From NCBI RefSeq assembly GCF_013285555.1, contig NZ_JAAXLT010000166.1, forward strand, positions 1-46,548: a stretch of DNA of 46,548 nucleotides. Direction: 5' to 3'. This DNA comes from Candidatus Cyanaurora vandensis. GTDB taxonomy: Bacteria > Cyanobacteriota > Cyanobacteriia > Gloeobacterales > Anthocerotibacteraceae. The translations under genes were made by a program, and so were the position numbers. The notes beneath the pieces were generated by a model. It searched no databases, had not been told where the DNA came from, and saw only the letters and a list, made by a program, of their open reading frames with translations. Of the stretch, positions 26,294 to 33,853 are shown in pieces; the first letter of the stretch is position 1, and each line of letters begins with the position of its first letter.

Positions 26294-26734
26294 ATGCTCT
26301 GTCCCTTTTGCCACCAAAGCGATAGTCGAGTCCTCGAATCACGGCCCCTCCAAGAGGAGGTACGTCGTCGGCGGGAATGTCTAGCTTGTAAACAACGTTG
26401 GACCACCTATGAGCGGTACGAGGTGGCGAACCTCATGGTCCTCAAGCGCAACGGTCGCCGCGAACCCTTTGACCGGGCCAAATTGACCCGAGGCATTAGT
26501 CTCGCCTGCTCCAAAACCGGTGTTACCCTGGCCCAAGTTGAACATCTGGTGGATGAAGTTGAAATCCAAGTCCAAGACTGTGGTGAAATCGCGGCTCAGG
26601 AGTTGGGGGCACGGGTGCTAGCTAGTCTTAGGACGTTAAACGAAGTTGCTTTTGTCCGATTTGCCTCGGTTTACCATCGCTACCGCCAAGTCAGTGATTT
26701 TATCCATGACCTGACACGGACGGAAGGCCGCTAA
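26294..26734 (+). CDS. nrdR: Transcriptional repressor NrdR
   Basis: An ATP-cone and zinc-ribbon repressor of ribonucleotide reductase genes. The zinc ribbon is CPFC near the N-terminus and CLAC about 28 residues later, with RRRRECLACKQRWTTYER between and after them. The ATP-cone follows (VLKRNGRREPFDRAKL). The native start is ATG 26294 (MLCPFCHQ); an upstream extension overlapping hisF is not native. No nrd gene is in the window. Confidence 0.95.
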   Translation: MLCPFCHQSDSRVLESRPLQEEVRRRRECLACKQRWTTYERYEVANLMVLKRNGRREPFDRAKLTRGISLACSKTGVTLAQVEHLVDEVEIQVQDCGEIAAQELGARVLASLRTLNEVAFVRFASVYHRYRQVSDFIHDLTRTEGR

Positions 26735-26756
26735 CGATCGATGGTACAGTTCAGAG

Positions 26757-27113
26757 GTGTGGAACTACCTAGCCCAAACCGATGTGACTGTCCGTGCCCT
26801 GGTTACTGGGGCGGGACCCATCTCTGTATTTCTCCTATTGGTCATTGTGTTATTGGGGTTTGTGTTGGTCCGTAGCTTTTTCACGCAGATGCAGCGGCCC
26901 ATTGCCCAACGCACGAGTCAAGCCTTATTGTTTCCTTTTATCGCGCTCTTGGTTGCCATGGTGGTGGAGTTGGGTGCCCTTTTTACCATTGTCGGTCTAC
27001 CCTTTAGTTTTACGGTGGTGGTCAGTGTACCCTTGACGGTATTGACGGGCTACCTTATTTGGCAACAGTTTCTCTATCGGGCCCTCTCCCAGTTGCCGGG
27101 ACCGAAAGACTAG
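26757..27113 (+). CDS. Small membrane protein of unknown function
   Basis: A 118-residue protein with three hydrophobic segments: FLLLVIVLLGFVLV near residues 25-40, then LLFPFIALLVAMVVELGALF, then TVVVSVPLTVLTGYLIW. The start is the GTG at 26757 with AGAG before it; no ATG is available in frame. Its stop abuts the ATG of the cyclo-ligase gene (TAG-ATG). No family recognised. Confidence 0.65.
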   Translation: MWNYLAQTDVTVRALVTGAGPISVFLLLVIVLLGFVLVRSFFTQMQRPIAQRTSQALLFPFIALLVAMVVELGALFTIVGLPFSFTVVVSVPLTVLTGYLIWQQFLYRALSQLPGPKD

Positions 27114-27656
27114 ATGGACAAACCATCTTTACGTCTGCACCTCAAGGCTTTGCGTAGACAGATTGCGCCGGACCTCTGGCAACGTAGTCAGCGGGTCTGT
27201 GCTTGGCTTAGTTCCTGTCCCACGTTCCGGCAAGCCGACCAAGTACTGACCTATGTGGCCTTGGCACAGGAAATAGATTTGGGCGAGCTATTTGTTCAAT
27301 TCCCGACCAAGACTTGGGGAATTCCCCGTTGTGTGGGTAAGTCCTTGGTGTGGCATCGCCAGAGCTTAGACCTCGTACCGGGACCCTACGGCATCCATGA
27401 ACCCCGCCCAGATAGTCCACTCGTGGACCCGGCCCGGAGTCAATTGGTCCTAGTGCCGACCCTGGGTTGTGACTGGCGCGGATACCGTCTGGGGTATGGT
27501 GGGGGCTACTATGACCGTTTTTTGACCCAGTATCCGCTCTTGAGTCTGGGGGTCATGACGAGTCAAAGTTGGCTAGAGGATTTCCCGGTGGACCCCTGGG
27601 ACCAGAAACTGGGGGGTGTTGTGACGGAGGCAGGGCTATGTTGGTTCGTGGACTAG
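27114..27656 (+). CDS. 5-formyltetrahydrofolate cyclo-ligase
   Basis: ATP-dependent conversion of 5-formyl-THF to 5,10-methenyl-THF. The N-terminal RLHLKALRRQ, central FPTKTWGIPRC and the C-terminal signature GYRLGYGGGYYDRFL with LVLVPTLGCDW are present. 180 aa is normal. It directly abuts the membrane-protein gene and overlaps the next gene by 19 bp. Confidence 0.93.
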   Translation: MDKPSLRLHLKALRRQIAPDLWQRSQRVCAWLSSCPTFRQADQVLTYVALAQEIDLGELFVQFPTKTWGIPRCVGKSLVWHRQSLDLVPGPYGIHEPRPDSPLVDPARSQLVLVPTLGCDWRGYRLGYGGGYYDRFLTQYPLLSLGVMTSQSWLEDFPVDPWDQKLGGVVTEAGLCWFVD

Positions 27657-28252
27657 GACTCATCCTGGGGTTGAGTTGGGCGGCGGGGTGTTTGGCCCAG
27701 GGCCAGGAATGGCAAGTGGTCGAACGGTTAGAACCCTCACTTTATCTAGAAATGGCCTACGCCACCCCCAACAACTTCTTGAAGGAAACCGTTTACCCGC
27801 GAGCAACCTGTCTGTTGCGGACCCCCGTTGCCCTCAAGCTACAACAGGCCCAGCGACAACTGCTTAAACAGGGTTACAGTCTCAAAATGTGGGATTGTTA
27901 CCGTCCGCTCACGGTGCAAAAAAAGATGTGGGCCATCCTCCCCGATGACCGTTATGTGGCTGACCCCAAGTCCGGTTCACGTCATAATCGCGGTGCTGCC
28001 GTGGATGTCACCCTCGTGACCGCCCAGGGCCAATCCCTAGAACTACCAACGCCCTTTGATGACTTCACACCCAAAGCTAGTCCCCAAGCTCAAGCGACTT
28101 GGAGTGCCCCGGCCCGTACCCATTACGCAATTCTTAAAACCGCCCTGACAGAAGCTGGGTTTACTCCATTGGCGACCGAGTGGTGGCATTTTGACTTTAC
28201 GGGTTGGCAAGCTTACCCCGTGAGTGATTTTCCCCTGACGGCGGAGAGATAG
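27638..28252 (+). CDS. D-Ala-D-Ala dipeptidase (VanX/DdpX, peptidase M15D), exported
   Basis: A zinc dipeptidase that hydrolyses D-alanyl-D-alanine. Zinc ligands and catalytic residues are in GSRHNRGAAVDVTLV and TEWWHFDF. MWDCYRPLTVQKKMW carries the conserved arginine. The native start is ATG 27638, inside the previous gene, preceded by GGAGG. The N-terminus is a signal peptide with an AAGC box (Cys18), so it may be a lipoprotein. In a non-producer cyanobacterium the likely role is peptidoglycan turnover or recycling rather than vancomycin resistance; no van genes flank it. Confidence 0.88.
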   Translation: MLVRGLGLILGLSWAAGCLAQGQEWQVVERLEPSLYLEMAYATPNNFLKETVYPRATCLLRTPVALKLQQAQRQLLKQGYSLKMWDCYRPLTVQKKMWAILPDDRYVADPKSGSRHNRGAAVDVTLVTAQGQSLELPTPFDDFTPKASPQAQATWSAPARTHYAILKTALTEAGFTPLATEWWHFDFTGWQAYPVSDFPLTAER

Positions 28253-28307
28253 ACCCCGGTTGGTCCAGTAAATTAGGTCTTCAGATTATCCGTGGCTTGC
28301 GGGAAGT

Positions 28308-29033
28308 CTAGGTAGTCTCGGTAATGCGTTGGAATAGATAACCCGTGCCACGGGCAGTGAGGATGAGTTCGGGGTTAGCGGGATCGTTCTCTAGTTTGGA
28401 GCGCAACCGTGAAATATGGACATCCACTACCCGCGTGTCCACATGGCGGTCCACATCGTAACCCCAGACCGCCTTGAGGATATCCCCCCGCGAAAAAGGC
28501 TCCCCGGAGCGACTGACCAACAGTTCAAGTAAGGAAAACTCCATCCCGGTCAAGCGCACCCGCTCGTTCCCCTTGAAGACCTGACGGCGGTTGGTGTCAA
28601 TCTTCACATCTCCAATCGCCATCACCCCAGAGCTGGGGATGCCATTGCCGATGGTTGTCCGGTCTAGACGGCGTAGGACCGAGCGGATACGGGCTTCTAG
28701 TTCCTTGGGCGAGAAGGGTTTTACGACATAATCATCGGCCCCGAGTTCCAGACCGGTGATCCGGTCAGCCACATCCGAGAGGGCGGTCAGCATAATAATC
28801 GGGACATCGGAGCCCTTACGTAACTCCTGGCAGACCCCATAGCCATCAATCTTGGGCATCATGACATCCAGGACCACGAGATCCGGCTGTTCCCGGTGGA
28901 AAGCTCCTAAGGCCTCCTCACCGTCGGCAGCCGTCACCACGTCATAACCAATCATCGAAAGACGCGTCTCCAGAATCCGTCGGATACTGGCTTCGTCATC
29001 CACCACCAAGATTTTTTCCTTTGTGCTACTCAA
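28308..29033 (-). CDS. rpaB: Response regulator RpaB
   Basis: An OmpR-family regulator of 241 aa. The receiver domain has acidic DD at 12-13, phosphoacceptor Asp56 in LVVLDVMMP, MLTALS and the KPFS lysine. A winged-helix DNA-binding domain follows (SLLELLVSRSGEPFSRGDIL, then TRVVDVHISRLRSKLE, then TARGTGYLF). The cysteine in GYGVCQELR is the position reported to be redox-sensitive in RpaB. RpaB works with the Hik33/NblS kinase on high-light and photosystem genes. A 332-bp divergent region separates it from the next gene. Confidence 0.92.
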   Translation of the reverse strand: MSSTKEKILVVDDEASIRRILETRLSMIGYDVVTAADGEEALGAFHREQPDLVVLDVMMPKIDGYGVCQELRKGSDVPIIMLTALSDVADRITGLELGADDYVVKPFSPKELEARIRSVLRRLDRTTIGNGIPSSGVMAIGDVKIDTNRRQVFKGNERVRLTGMEFSLLELLVSRSGEPFSRGDILKAVWGYDVDRHVDTRVVDVHISRLRSKLENDPANPELILTARGTGYLFQRITETT

Positions 29034-29365
29034 GATTCACCACCTCACCAGCATTATGGGCCACTCTTCGTGTATCGTCTTGTACTCGGCACCGCTTACT
29101 CCCCGGCTGGGAAGATGCTTTCAAGCCTTACCTTGCTCAGCACAAGTTGACAACAATAATATTTAATAGTGTATCAAAATTTAGGAATCTTCAAGTAAAT
29201 CAGCACACCTAAGTTTGAAATATGAAGATTTACTAAGCCAAAACAATTGCGCTGTCAAACTGACAATAAATCTTTACAGATTAGGATTGGTGGTGATGAG
29301 TATTTTAACCTATCTGCAGAGCTTGGGACGCTATGCCAAAATGAAACCGTGCCCGAGAAGCCCCA
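29034..29365. promoter_or_regulatory. AT-rich divergent region upstream of rpaB and a membrane-protein gene
   Basis: A 332-bp stretch without a supportable gene. From about 29146 it turns AT-rich and contains an 8-bp inverted pair AGTAAATC (29194-29201) / GATTTACT (29227-29234). It should hold promoters for rpaB (minus) and the gene at 29366 (plus). I could not identify a convincing HLR1 (RpaB) site or terminator by eye. Confidence 0.4.
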
Positions 29366-30079
29366 ATGAGTGAGGACAAGGTTTTTAGTGAGCAGGAGGT
29401 TGCGTTGATTCTCCAGCGGGCCGCCGAGCGGCAACGAGCGCAGGGGCAGGGCGGCTTGACCTTACCGGAATTAGAGCGGATTGCCGAAGAAGCAGGCCTT
29501 AACCCGGCCTTGGTCCGGCAGGTGGCGGCAGAACTCGAAGACCAGCCCCACCCCGTCGCTGACGGTCTCATCCCGGCCCTGCGCGTCTGTTTTGAGAAGA
29601 CTCTACCCACTGCTCTCAAGGAGACGGACCTAACGAGTCTGCGTGAACTCATCCAAGCCGAGATGAACGAGCCGGGGCGGTTTGAACGCCAGGGGCAGAC
29701 CCTCACTTGGCAGACCATTGCTCGGGTACCAACTTTCCCCCAAAACGGTACCTACGCCCAAAATCCCTACAACCAACGAGATATCCGCATCACAGTTTAT
29801 CCCCGAGGCACAACAACGACGATCCGTGTCGAGGAAAAACTCACTAACTTGGCAGGCGCGATGTTCGGGGGGTGGCTGGGCGGTCTCGGAGGGGGGTTAT
29901 TGGGGGTGAGTCTGGCCCTGGGGTTCGGCGTATTCCGGTCCCCGTTGGTCACACTGATCCTGATTAGTGCCGCGCTTTGGTTGGGTTATGCGGTGGCAAG
30001 ACAGAGTTTTGATGCGGTGACCAGAGAACGTACAGTCCAACTGCAACGGTTATTCAGTCGGCTGGTGGCGTTGACCTAG
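29366..30079 (+). CDS. Hypothetical membrane protein (237 aa)
   Basis: A soluble N-terminal region begins FSEQEVALILQRAAERQR, followed by PELERIAEEAGLNPALVRQVAAEL, an arrangement seen in many bacterial proteins of unknown role. A beta-rich middle (RDIRITVYPRGTTTTIRVEE) follows, then two or three Gly-rich transmembrane segments near residues 165-210. Start ATG 29366. It overlaps the sulfurtransferase gene on the other strand by 26 bp at the 3' ends. No function assigned. Confidence 0.7.
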   Translation: MSEDKVFSEQEVALILQRAAERQRAQGQGGLTLPELERIAEEAGLNPALVRQVAAELEDQPHPVADGLIPALRVCFEKTLPTALKETDLTSLRELIQAEMNEPGRFERQGQTLTWQTIARVPTFPQNGTYAQNPYNQRDIRITVYPRGTTTTIRVEEKLTNLAGAMFGGWLGGLGGGLLGVSLALGFGVFRSPLVTLILISAALWLGYAVARQSFDAVTRERTVQLQRLFSRLVALT

Positions 30080-30911
30080 GCAGGTCTAGGCGGCCCCATT
30101 CATTCCAAGAGCCGTCGTAGAGTCGTAGGTTGGGGTAGCCTAAGCTGTGCAGGGCAAAGAGAACCGTACTAGCTGCCACGCCGCCGTTACAGTAGGCCAC
30201 CACGGTATCCGTTGGTTCAATCCCCAATTGCTTAAACTGAGCCGCCCACTCGTCCAAAGACTTAAACCCGTCAGTTGTCATGAGGTCCGGGCGGGGCAGG
30301 TTGACCGCGCCGGGGATGTGGCCCTTGTGGGTTGCCCGACTGCGCTCACCCCGGTAGTGGGCCGGGGGACGGGCATCAATCACTTTAATTTGGGGATTTT
30401 CGAGTAACGCCAATAGTTCCGGGGGTTCGATGCGCCATTGGGGTTGGACTCGGGGGGTGAAGGTCCGGGCTGGATAGTCTAGGGTCGCGGTGCTGACGGG
30501 ATAACCACCTTTCTGCCAAGCCTGCCAGCCACCCGCCAACACCCGGCAGTCTGGGTGCCCGTAGTATTGGAAGCACCACCACAACCGGGTCGCGAACTGG
30601 GCTACCCCTTGGTCATAAATCACCACGGTTGTTTCGTTGTCAATGCCTAACTCACCCACGAGACGGGCAAATTGTTCGGCACTGGCAACCTGGGCCGGGA
30701 CGGTTTGGGTCAGGTCCACAATATCCATGGTCCAATCTACAAAAACCGCCCCAGGAATATGTCCGGCCTCATAACCCGCCCGGTCTGCCGTGTACACGCC
30801 CTGCTCGAACCCGTCGCCGAGGTCCCGGTGGCCCACATTACCCCGGATGTCCACCACCCGGAGCCGGGGATTGTCTAATTGTTGGGCAAGCTCGGCGCAG
30901 GTGAGGATCAT
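30054..30911 (-). CDS. Sulfurtransferase with two rhodanese domains (SseA/TST-like)
   Basis: Transfers sulfane sulfur from thiosulfate or 3-mercaptopyruvate. Domain 1 (1-130) carries VVDIRGNVG, AGHIPGAVFVDW and an inactive loop; domain 2 (165-285) has IDARPPAHYRGER, KGHIPGAVNLP and the active loop AYCNGGVAAS with Cys241. The loop differs from both CRKGV-T (thiosulfate) and CGSGV-TA (mercaptopyruvate) types, so the donor is uncertain. ATG 30911 overlaps the ketosynthase stop (ATGA), so translation is coupled to it, an unusual partnership for a rhodanese. Confidence 0.9.
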   Translation of the reverse strand: MILTCAELAQQLDNPRLRVVDIRGNVGHRDLGDGFEQGVYTADRAGYEAGHIPGAVFVDWTMDIVDLTQTVPAQVASAEQFARLVGELGIDNETTVVIYDQGVAQFATRLWWCFQYYGHPDCRVLAGGWQAWQKGGYPVSTATLDYPARTFTPRVQPQWRIEPPELLALLENPQIKVIDARPPAHYRGERSRATHKGHIPGAVNLPRPDLMTTDGFKSLDEWAAQFKQLGIEPTDTVVAYCNGGVAASTVLFALHSLGYPNLRLYDGSWNEWGRLDLPRSTPPAD

Positions 30912-32437
30912 CGGCTGGGGTTGAGTCGTTGGGAACTCTCGCTGTTACTCACCTCGGCCTGATAGTAGGCACTCTTGTAGAAATTGGGGTCATAGGACTC
31001 GACGAGGGCATGGAAGTTGGTCCCGCCGAAGCCGAAGGAATTGATTGCCGCCCGCCGGGGCAGGGGGCTCTCGGGCCAGTACCGCGCCTGGGTATTGACA
31101 TAAAAAGGACTGTTGGCGATGTCCATATTCGGGTTGGGCGTCTGGTAGTTGATGGTCGGGGGCAAGATCCCGTGGTGGACACTGAGGATGGCCTTAATCA
31201 ACCCCGCGATCCCCGCCGCCGCCCGGAGGTGCCCAATCATGGACTTGACCGAGCCTAGGGCAATCGTCCCCGGCTGGGTGACATGGGCACGAAAAACTTC
31301 CGTCAGTGAGGCGACTTCAGCCGCGTCCCCGACCCGTGTAGACGTACCGTGGGCCTCAACCATCCCGACTGTGGCCGGGTTAATACCCGCGAGTTGGTAG
31401 GCGCGGCCCATGGCAAGCATCTGGCCCTTGGAGTTGGGGGCGGTAATCCCTTTACCCATACCATCGGAGGAAATGCCCACCGACCTGAGGACGGCGTAAA
31501 TCTTGTCCCCGTCGCGCTCGGCCTCGCTGAGCCGCTTCAGGAGAACCACTCCGCAGCCCTCACCCATGACAAATCCATCGGCGGAAGCATCAAAGGGCGT
31601 ACTGCGGCCCTTAACTGATAGCGCACGGGTTTTACAGAACGCTGCATAGCCAAAGGGATTGTTACCGGACTCTGACCCACCAAGGACCACCAAATCCGTC
31701 TCCCCCATCCGTAAACTCTTGAGCGCGTAATCCAAAGCGCCCAGGGAGGCAGCACAGGCGGCGTCCACTGTCGAGTTACCCCCGCGCAGGTCAAAACAGT
31801 GGGCGACCCGGCCCGCCACGATATTGGGCAACATCCCGGACATCGTGTCTTCATTCATCTCCAAAGATTGGGACTGGACTTGGGCGCGGGCTTCAGCAAT
31901 CAGCGTCGCTTGGTCCGCCGGACTCAACCGTTGGAAGGTCGGGCTGGACTGGAAGGCCGCACTCATATGGTCAAAATATAGACGGGGAGCACAGGTAAAA
32001 GTATCTTCGCCAATTGAGGTCCCGGCGACGACTTGGACGCGGCTACGGTCAAAGGCTTTATCGAGTAAACCCGCGTCCTGGAGGGCCTCGCGGGTACTGA
32101 GGAGCATCATCTTCTGGGCCTTGTCCATGCGCTCAGAAGTCTTGGGGGTGATGCGGAATTCCCAGGGCTTGAAGGGTAGATTTTTGACAAAACAACCGAC
32201 GGTGGTATAGCTCTTATCCGGCGCACCGGGGTCGGGATGATAAAAATCAGCGGGGTTCCAACGGTCTAAAGGGACTTCTTCATGGGTATCTACGCCCCGG
32301 ATTAGGTTTTGCCAAAACTCTGCGATACTACCGGCCTGCGGGAAGATCCCCCCCAAACCCACAACGGCAATGGGTTCTAGGTACATGGGCGTGGTGGCGG
32401 GTGTGGTCCAGATACCGGGGGCGATGGTTGGGTTCAT
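30908..32437 (-). CDS. Free-standing ketosynthase, PUFA-synthase/HglE-like type
   Basis: A 509-residue beta-ketoacyl synthase. The triad is Cys228 in VDAACAASLGA, His363 in EAHGTSTRVGD and His403 in IGHLRAAAGI; the end motif NSFGFGGTNFHAL is intact. DAACAAS, instead of DTACSS, is characteristic of PUFA-synthase (PfaA), HglE and enediyne-type ketosynthases. It lacks the KR, DH, ACP and other modules these usually have. GTG 32440 then ATG 32437; I use the ATG. It lies 12 bp after the acyltransferase stop and overlaps the sulfurtransferase start. It probably makes a specialised lipid or chain-starter, with ACP from elsewhere. Confidence 0.9.
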   Translation of the reverse strand: MNPTIAPGIWTTPATTPMYLEPIAVVGLGGIFPQAGSIAEFWQNLIRGVDTHEEVPLDRWNPADFYHPDPGAPDKSYTTVGCFVKNLPFKPWEFRITPKTSERMDKAQKMMLLSTREALQDAGLLDKAFDRSRVQVVAGTSIGEDTFTCAPRLYFDHMSAAFQSSPTFQRLSPADQATLIAEARAQVQSQSLEMNEDTMSGMLPNIVAGRVAHCFDLRGGNSTVDAACAASLGALDYALKSLRMGETDLVVLGGSESGNNPFGYAAFCKTRALSVKGRSTPFDASADGFVMGEGCGVVLLKRLSEAERDGDKIYAVLRSVGISSDGMGKGITAPNSKGQMLAMGRAYQLAGINPATVGMVEAHGTSTRVGDAAEVASLTEVFRAHVTQPGTIALGSVKSMIGHLRAAAGIAGLIKAILSVHHGILPPTINYQTPNPNMDIANSPFYVNTQARYWPESPLPRRAAINSFGFGGTNFHALVESYDPNFYKSAYYQAEVSNSESSQRLNPSR

Positions 32438-32449
32438 CACAGGTCCATG

Positions 32450-33658
32450 TTACAGGTCAGCAATAGTGTACCCGAGTATATGAAGTTGTGCTATGCATTC
32501 GAGGAAGCTTTCGCGGCCCCCGCCTTTGGCGGTATTCGCCGCTACCACCGTCACCCCTTGTTCCTCTAAAATTTCGCGGGCGAGACGGGCCAAACGGTCA
32601 CTCGGGCCGAGGTCCACAATTACCCCCGCGCCCAATTCCCGGAGACGACGCACCTGGGCCACATGGTTGACTGGGCCAATAAAGGCGCAATCAAGGAGGG
32701 CACGGGTCTGGGCAAAGGGTTCACTCCAGGGCAGGACATCCCCGGTCAGTCCCGAGACCACCAGGATACGGGCGGGTTGGAAGGTACTTTCCTCTAGGGC
32801 CGTGCGGTACTGACGGTGCGCTTCGACCAAGAGGGGCGAGTGAAAAGCGGTGGCGACTTTGAGTGGGACGGCCTTCAGTTTGGCGGGTTTGGCCTGGGCG
32901 ACTAGGGTTTCAATCTGGGGGGCCAGCCCCGAAACCACCAATTGACGGGGCGAATTGCGGTTCGAGATAACGACCTGGACTCCAGTTTGGCGGATGAGTT
33001 CGTGAATCCGGTCCTCTGGCCCAATCAGGGCCGCCATCGCCCCCGTCGCCAAGGCTCCCCCCCGAAAGGGCGCACAGGTCAAGCGCAGCAGTTCGGCGAG
33101 ATCGAAACATCCGGCTAAATGACAGGCGGTCAGTTCCCCGACACTATGACCCGCCAAGAAATTCGGTTGGATGCCGTAGCGCATGAGGAGTCGGGCCATC
33201 GCCACGGTTGCTGTCACCGTGGCGGGTCGTTGGTAGAGCGGGTGGGTACTGCGCGGGTCCGTTTCGTCGCCCAAGTCTAGGAAGGAAACCGTCTCTCCGG
33301 TCGCCTGGGTAAAATAAGCTTCGGCTTCTTCACGGACCTGTTGCAACGTCGGGTCAAGGCTCGCGAGTTCCGTCCAGTAATCCGCCCCCAAGGACCCAGA
33401 ACCGGGCATGACCCAGGCCAAGGGCGGTGGGGTTACGGTCGGTTGCCATTCCCGTACCAGTTGTTGCGCCACCACCTCCGCCCAGGATTCTTCTTTCACC
33501 ACCACGGCAAAGGCCCGTCCCGGCTCGCCCTCTTGCCGAAAATCCAACCGAACTACGGGACCCGTCCCGACGGGTTGCGCGGCTAGCTGTTCTCGGGTGG
33601 GCGTAGCGGTCATTGCGAGATACCCGAGAATCAGTCGGGCGGGTCCAGTGGCAGTCAT
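32450..33658 (-). CDS. Free-standing acyltransferase domain protein (polyketide/PUFA type)
   Basis: A 402-residue protein with a malonyl/acyl-CoA:ACP transacylase domain from about residue 78: PPLAWVMPGSGSLG, nucleophile Ser172 in AGHSVGELTACH and catalytic His273 in ATAFHSPLLVEAH. The first 75 residues look like the linker between KS and AT in PfaA-type enzymes. AAGGAC precedes ATG 33658. It is the first gene of a three-gene operon (acyltransferase, ketosynthase, sulfurtransferase). In PfaA-type enzymes the KS precedes the AT in one chain; here they are separate genes in the opposite order. Confidence 0.88.
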   Translation of the reverse strand: MTATGPARLILGYLAMTATPTREQLAAQPVGTGPVVRLDFRQEGEPGRAFAVVVKEESWAEVVAQQLVREWQPTVTPPPLAWVMPGSGSLGADYWTELASLDPTLQQVREEAEAYFTQATGETVSFLDLGDETDPRSTHPLYQRPATVTATVAMARLLMRYGIQPNFLAGHSVGELTACHLAGCFDLAELLRLTCAPFRGGALATGAMAALIGPEDRIHELIRQTGVQVVISNRNSPRQLVVSGLAPQIETLVAQAKPAKLKAVPLKVATAFHSPLLVEAHRQYRTALEESTFQPARILVVSGLTGDVLPWSEPFAQTRALLDCAFIGPVNHVAQVRRLRELGAGVIVDLGPSDRLARLAREILEEQGVTVVAANTAKGGGRESFLECIAQLHILGYTIADL

Positions 33659-33853
33659 TGCAAGTCCTTGCTGTCCAAGAAATCACGATAACACCCCCAT
33701 CTAGGCGGTAGAGCAACCAACTTTCACCGTTGCGACGATTGCGGCGCGTACATTTACACAAAGTCTTTGCCGGTTTAGCGGCTTGGAAGAGACTGCTGTG
33801 GGTTGGTTCTTCGGCTTTAGACTACGCGCAAACCCCTCATCGTCAAGAGAAAG

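Noticed and set aside
27638-28252. Vancomycin resistance gene
   Set aside because: VanX-type fold only; no vanH, vanA or vanRS genes, and exported D-Ala-D-Ala dipeptidases are common in non-resistant bacteria.
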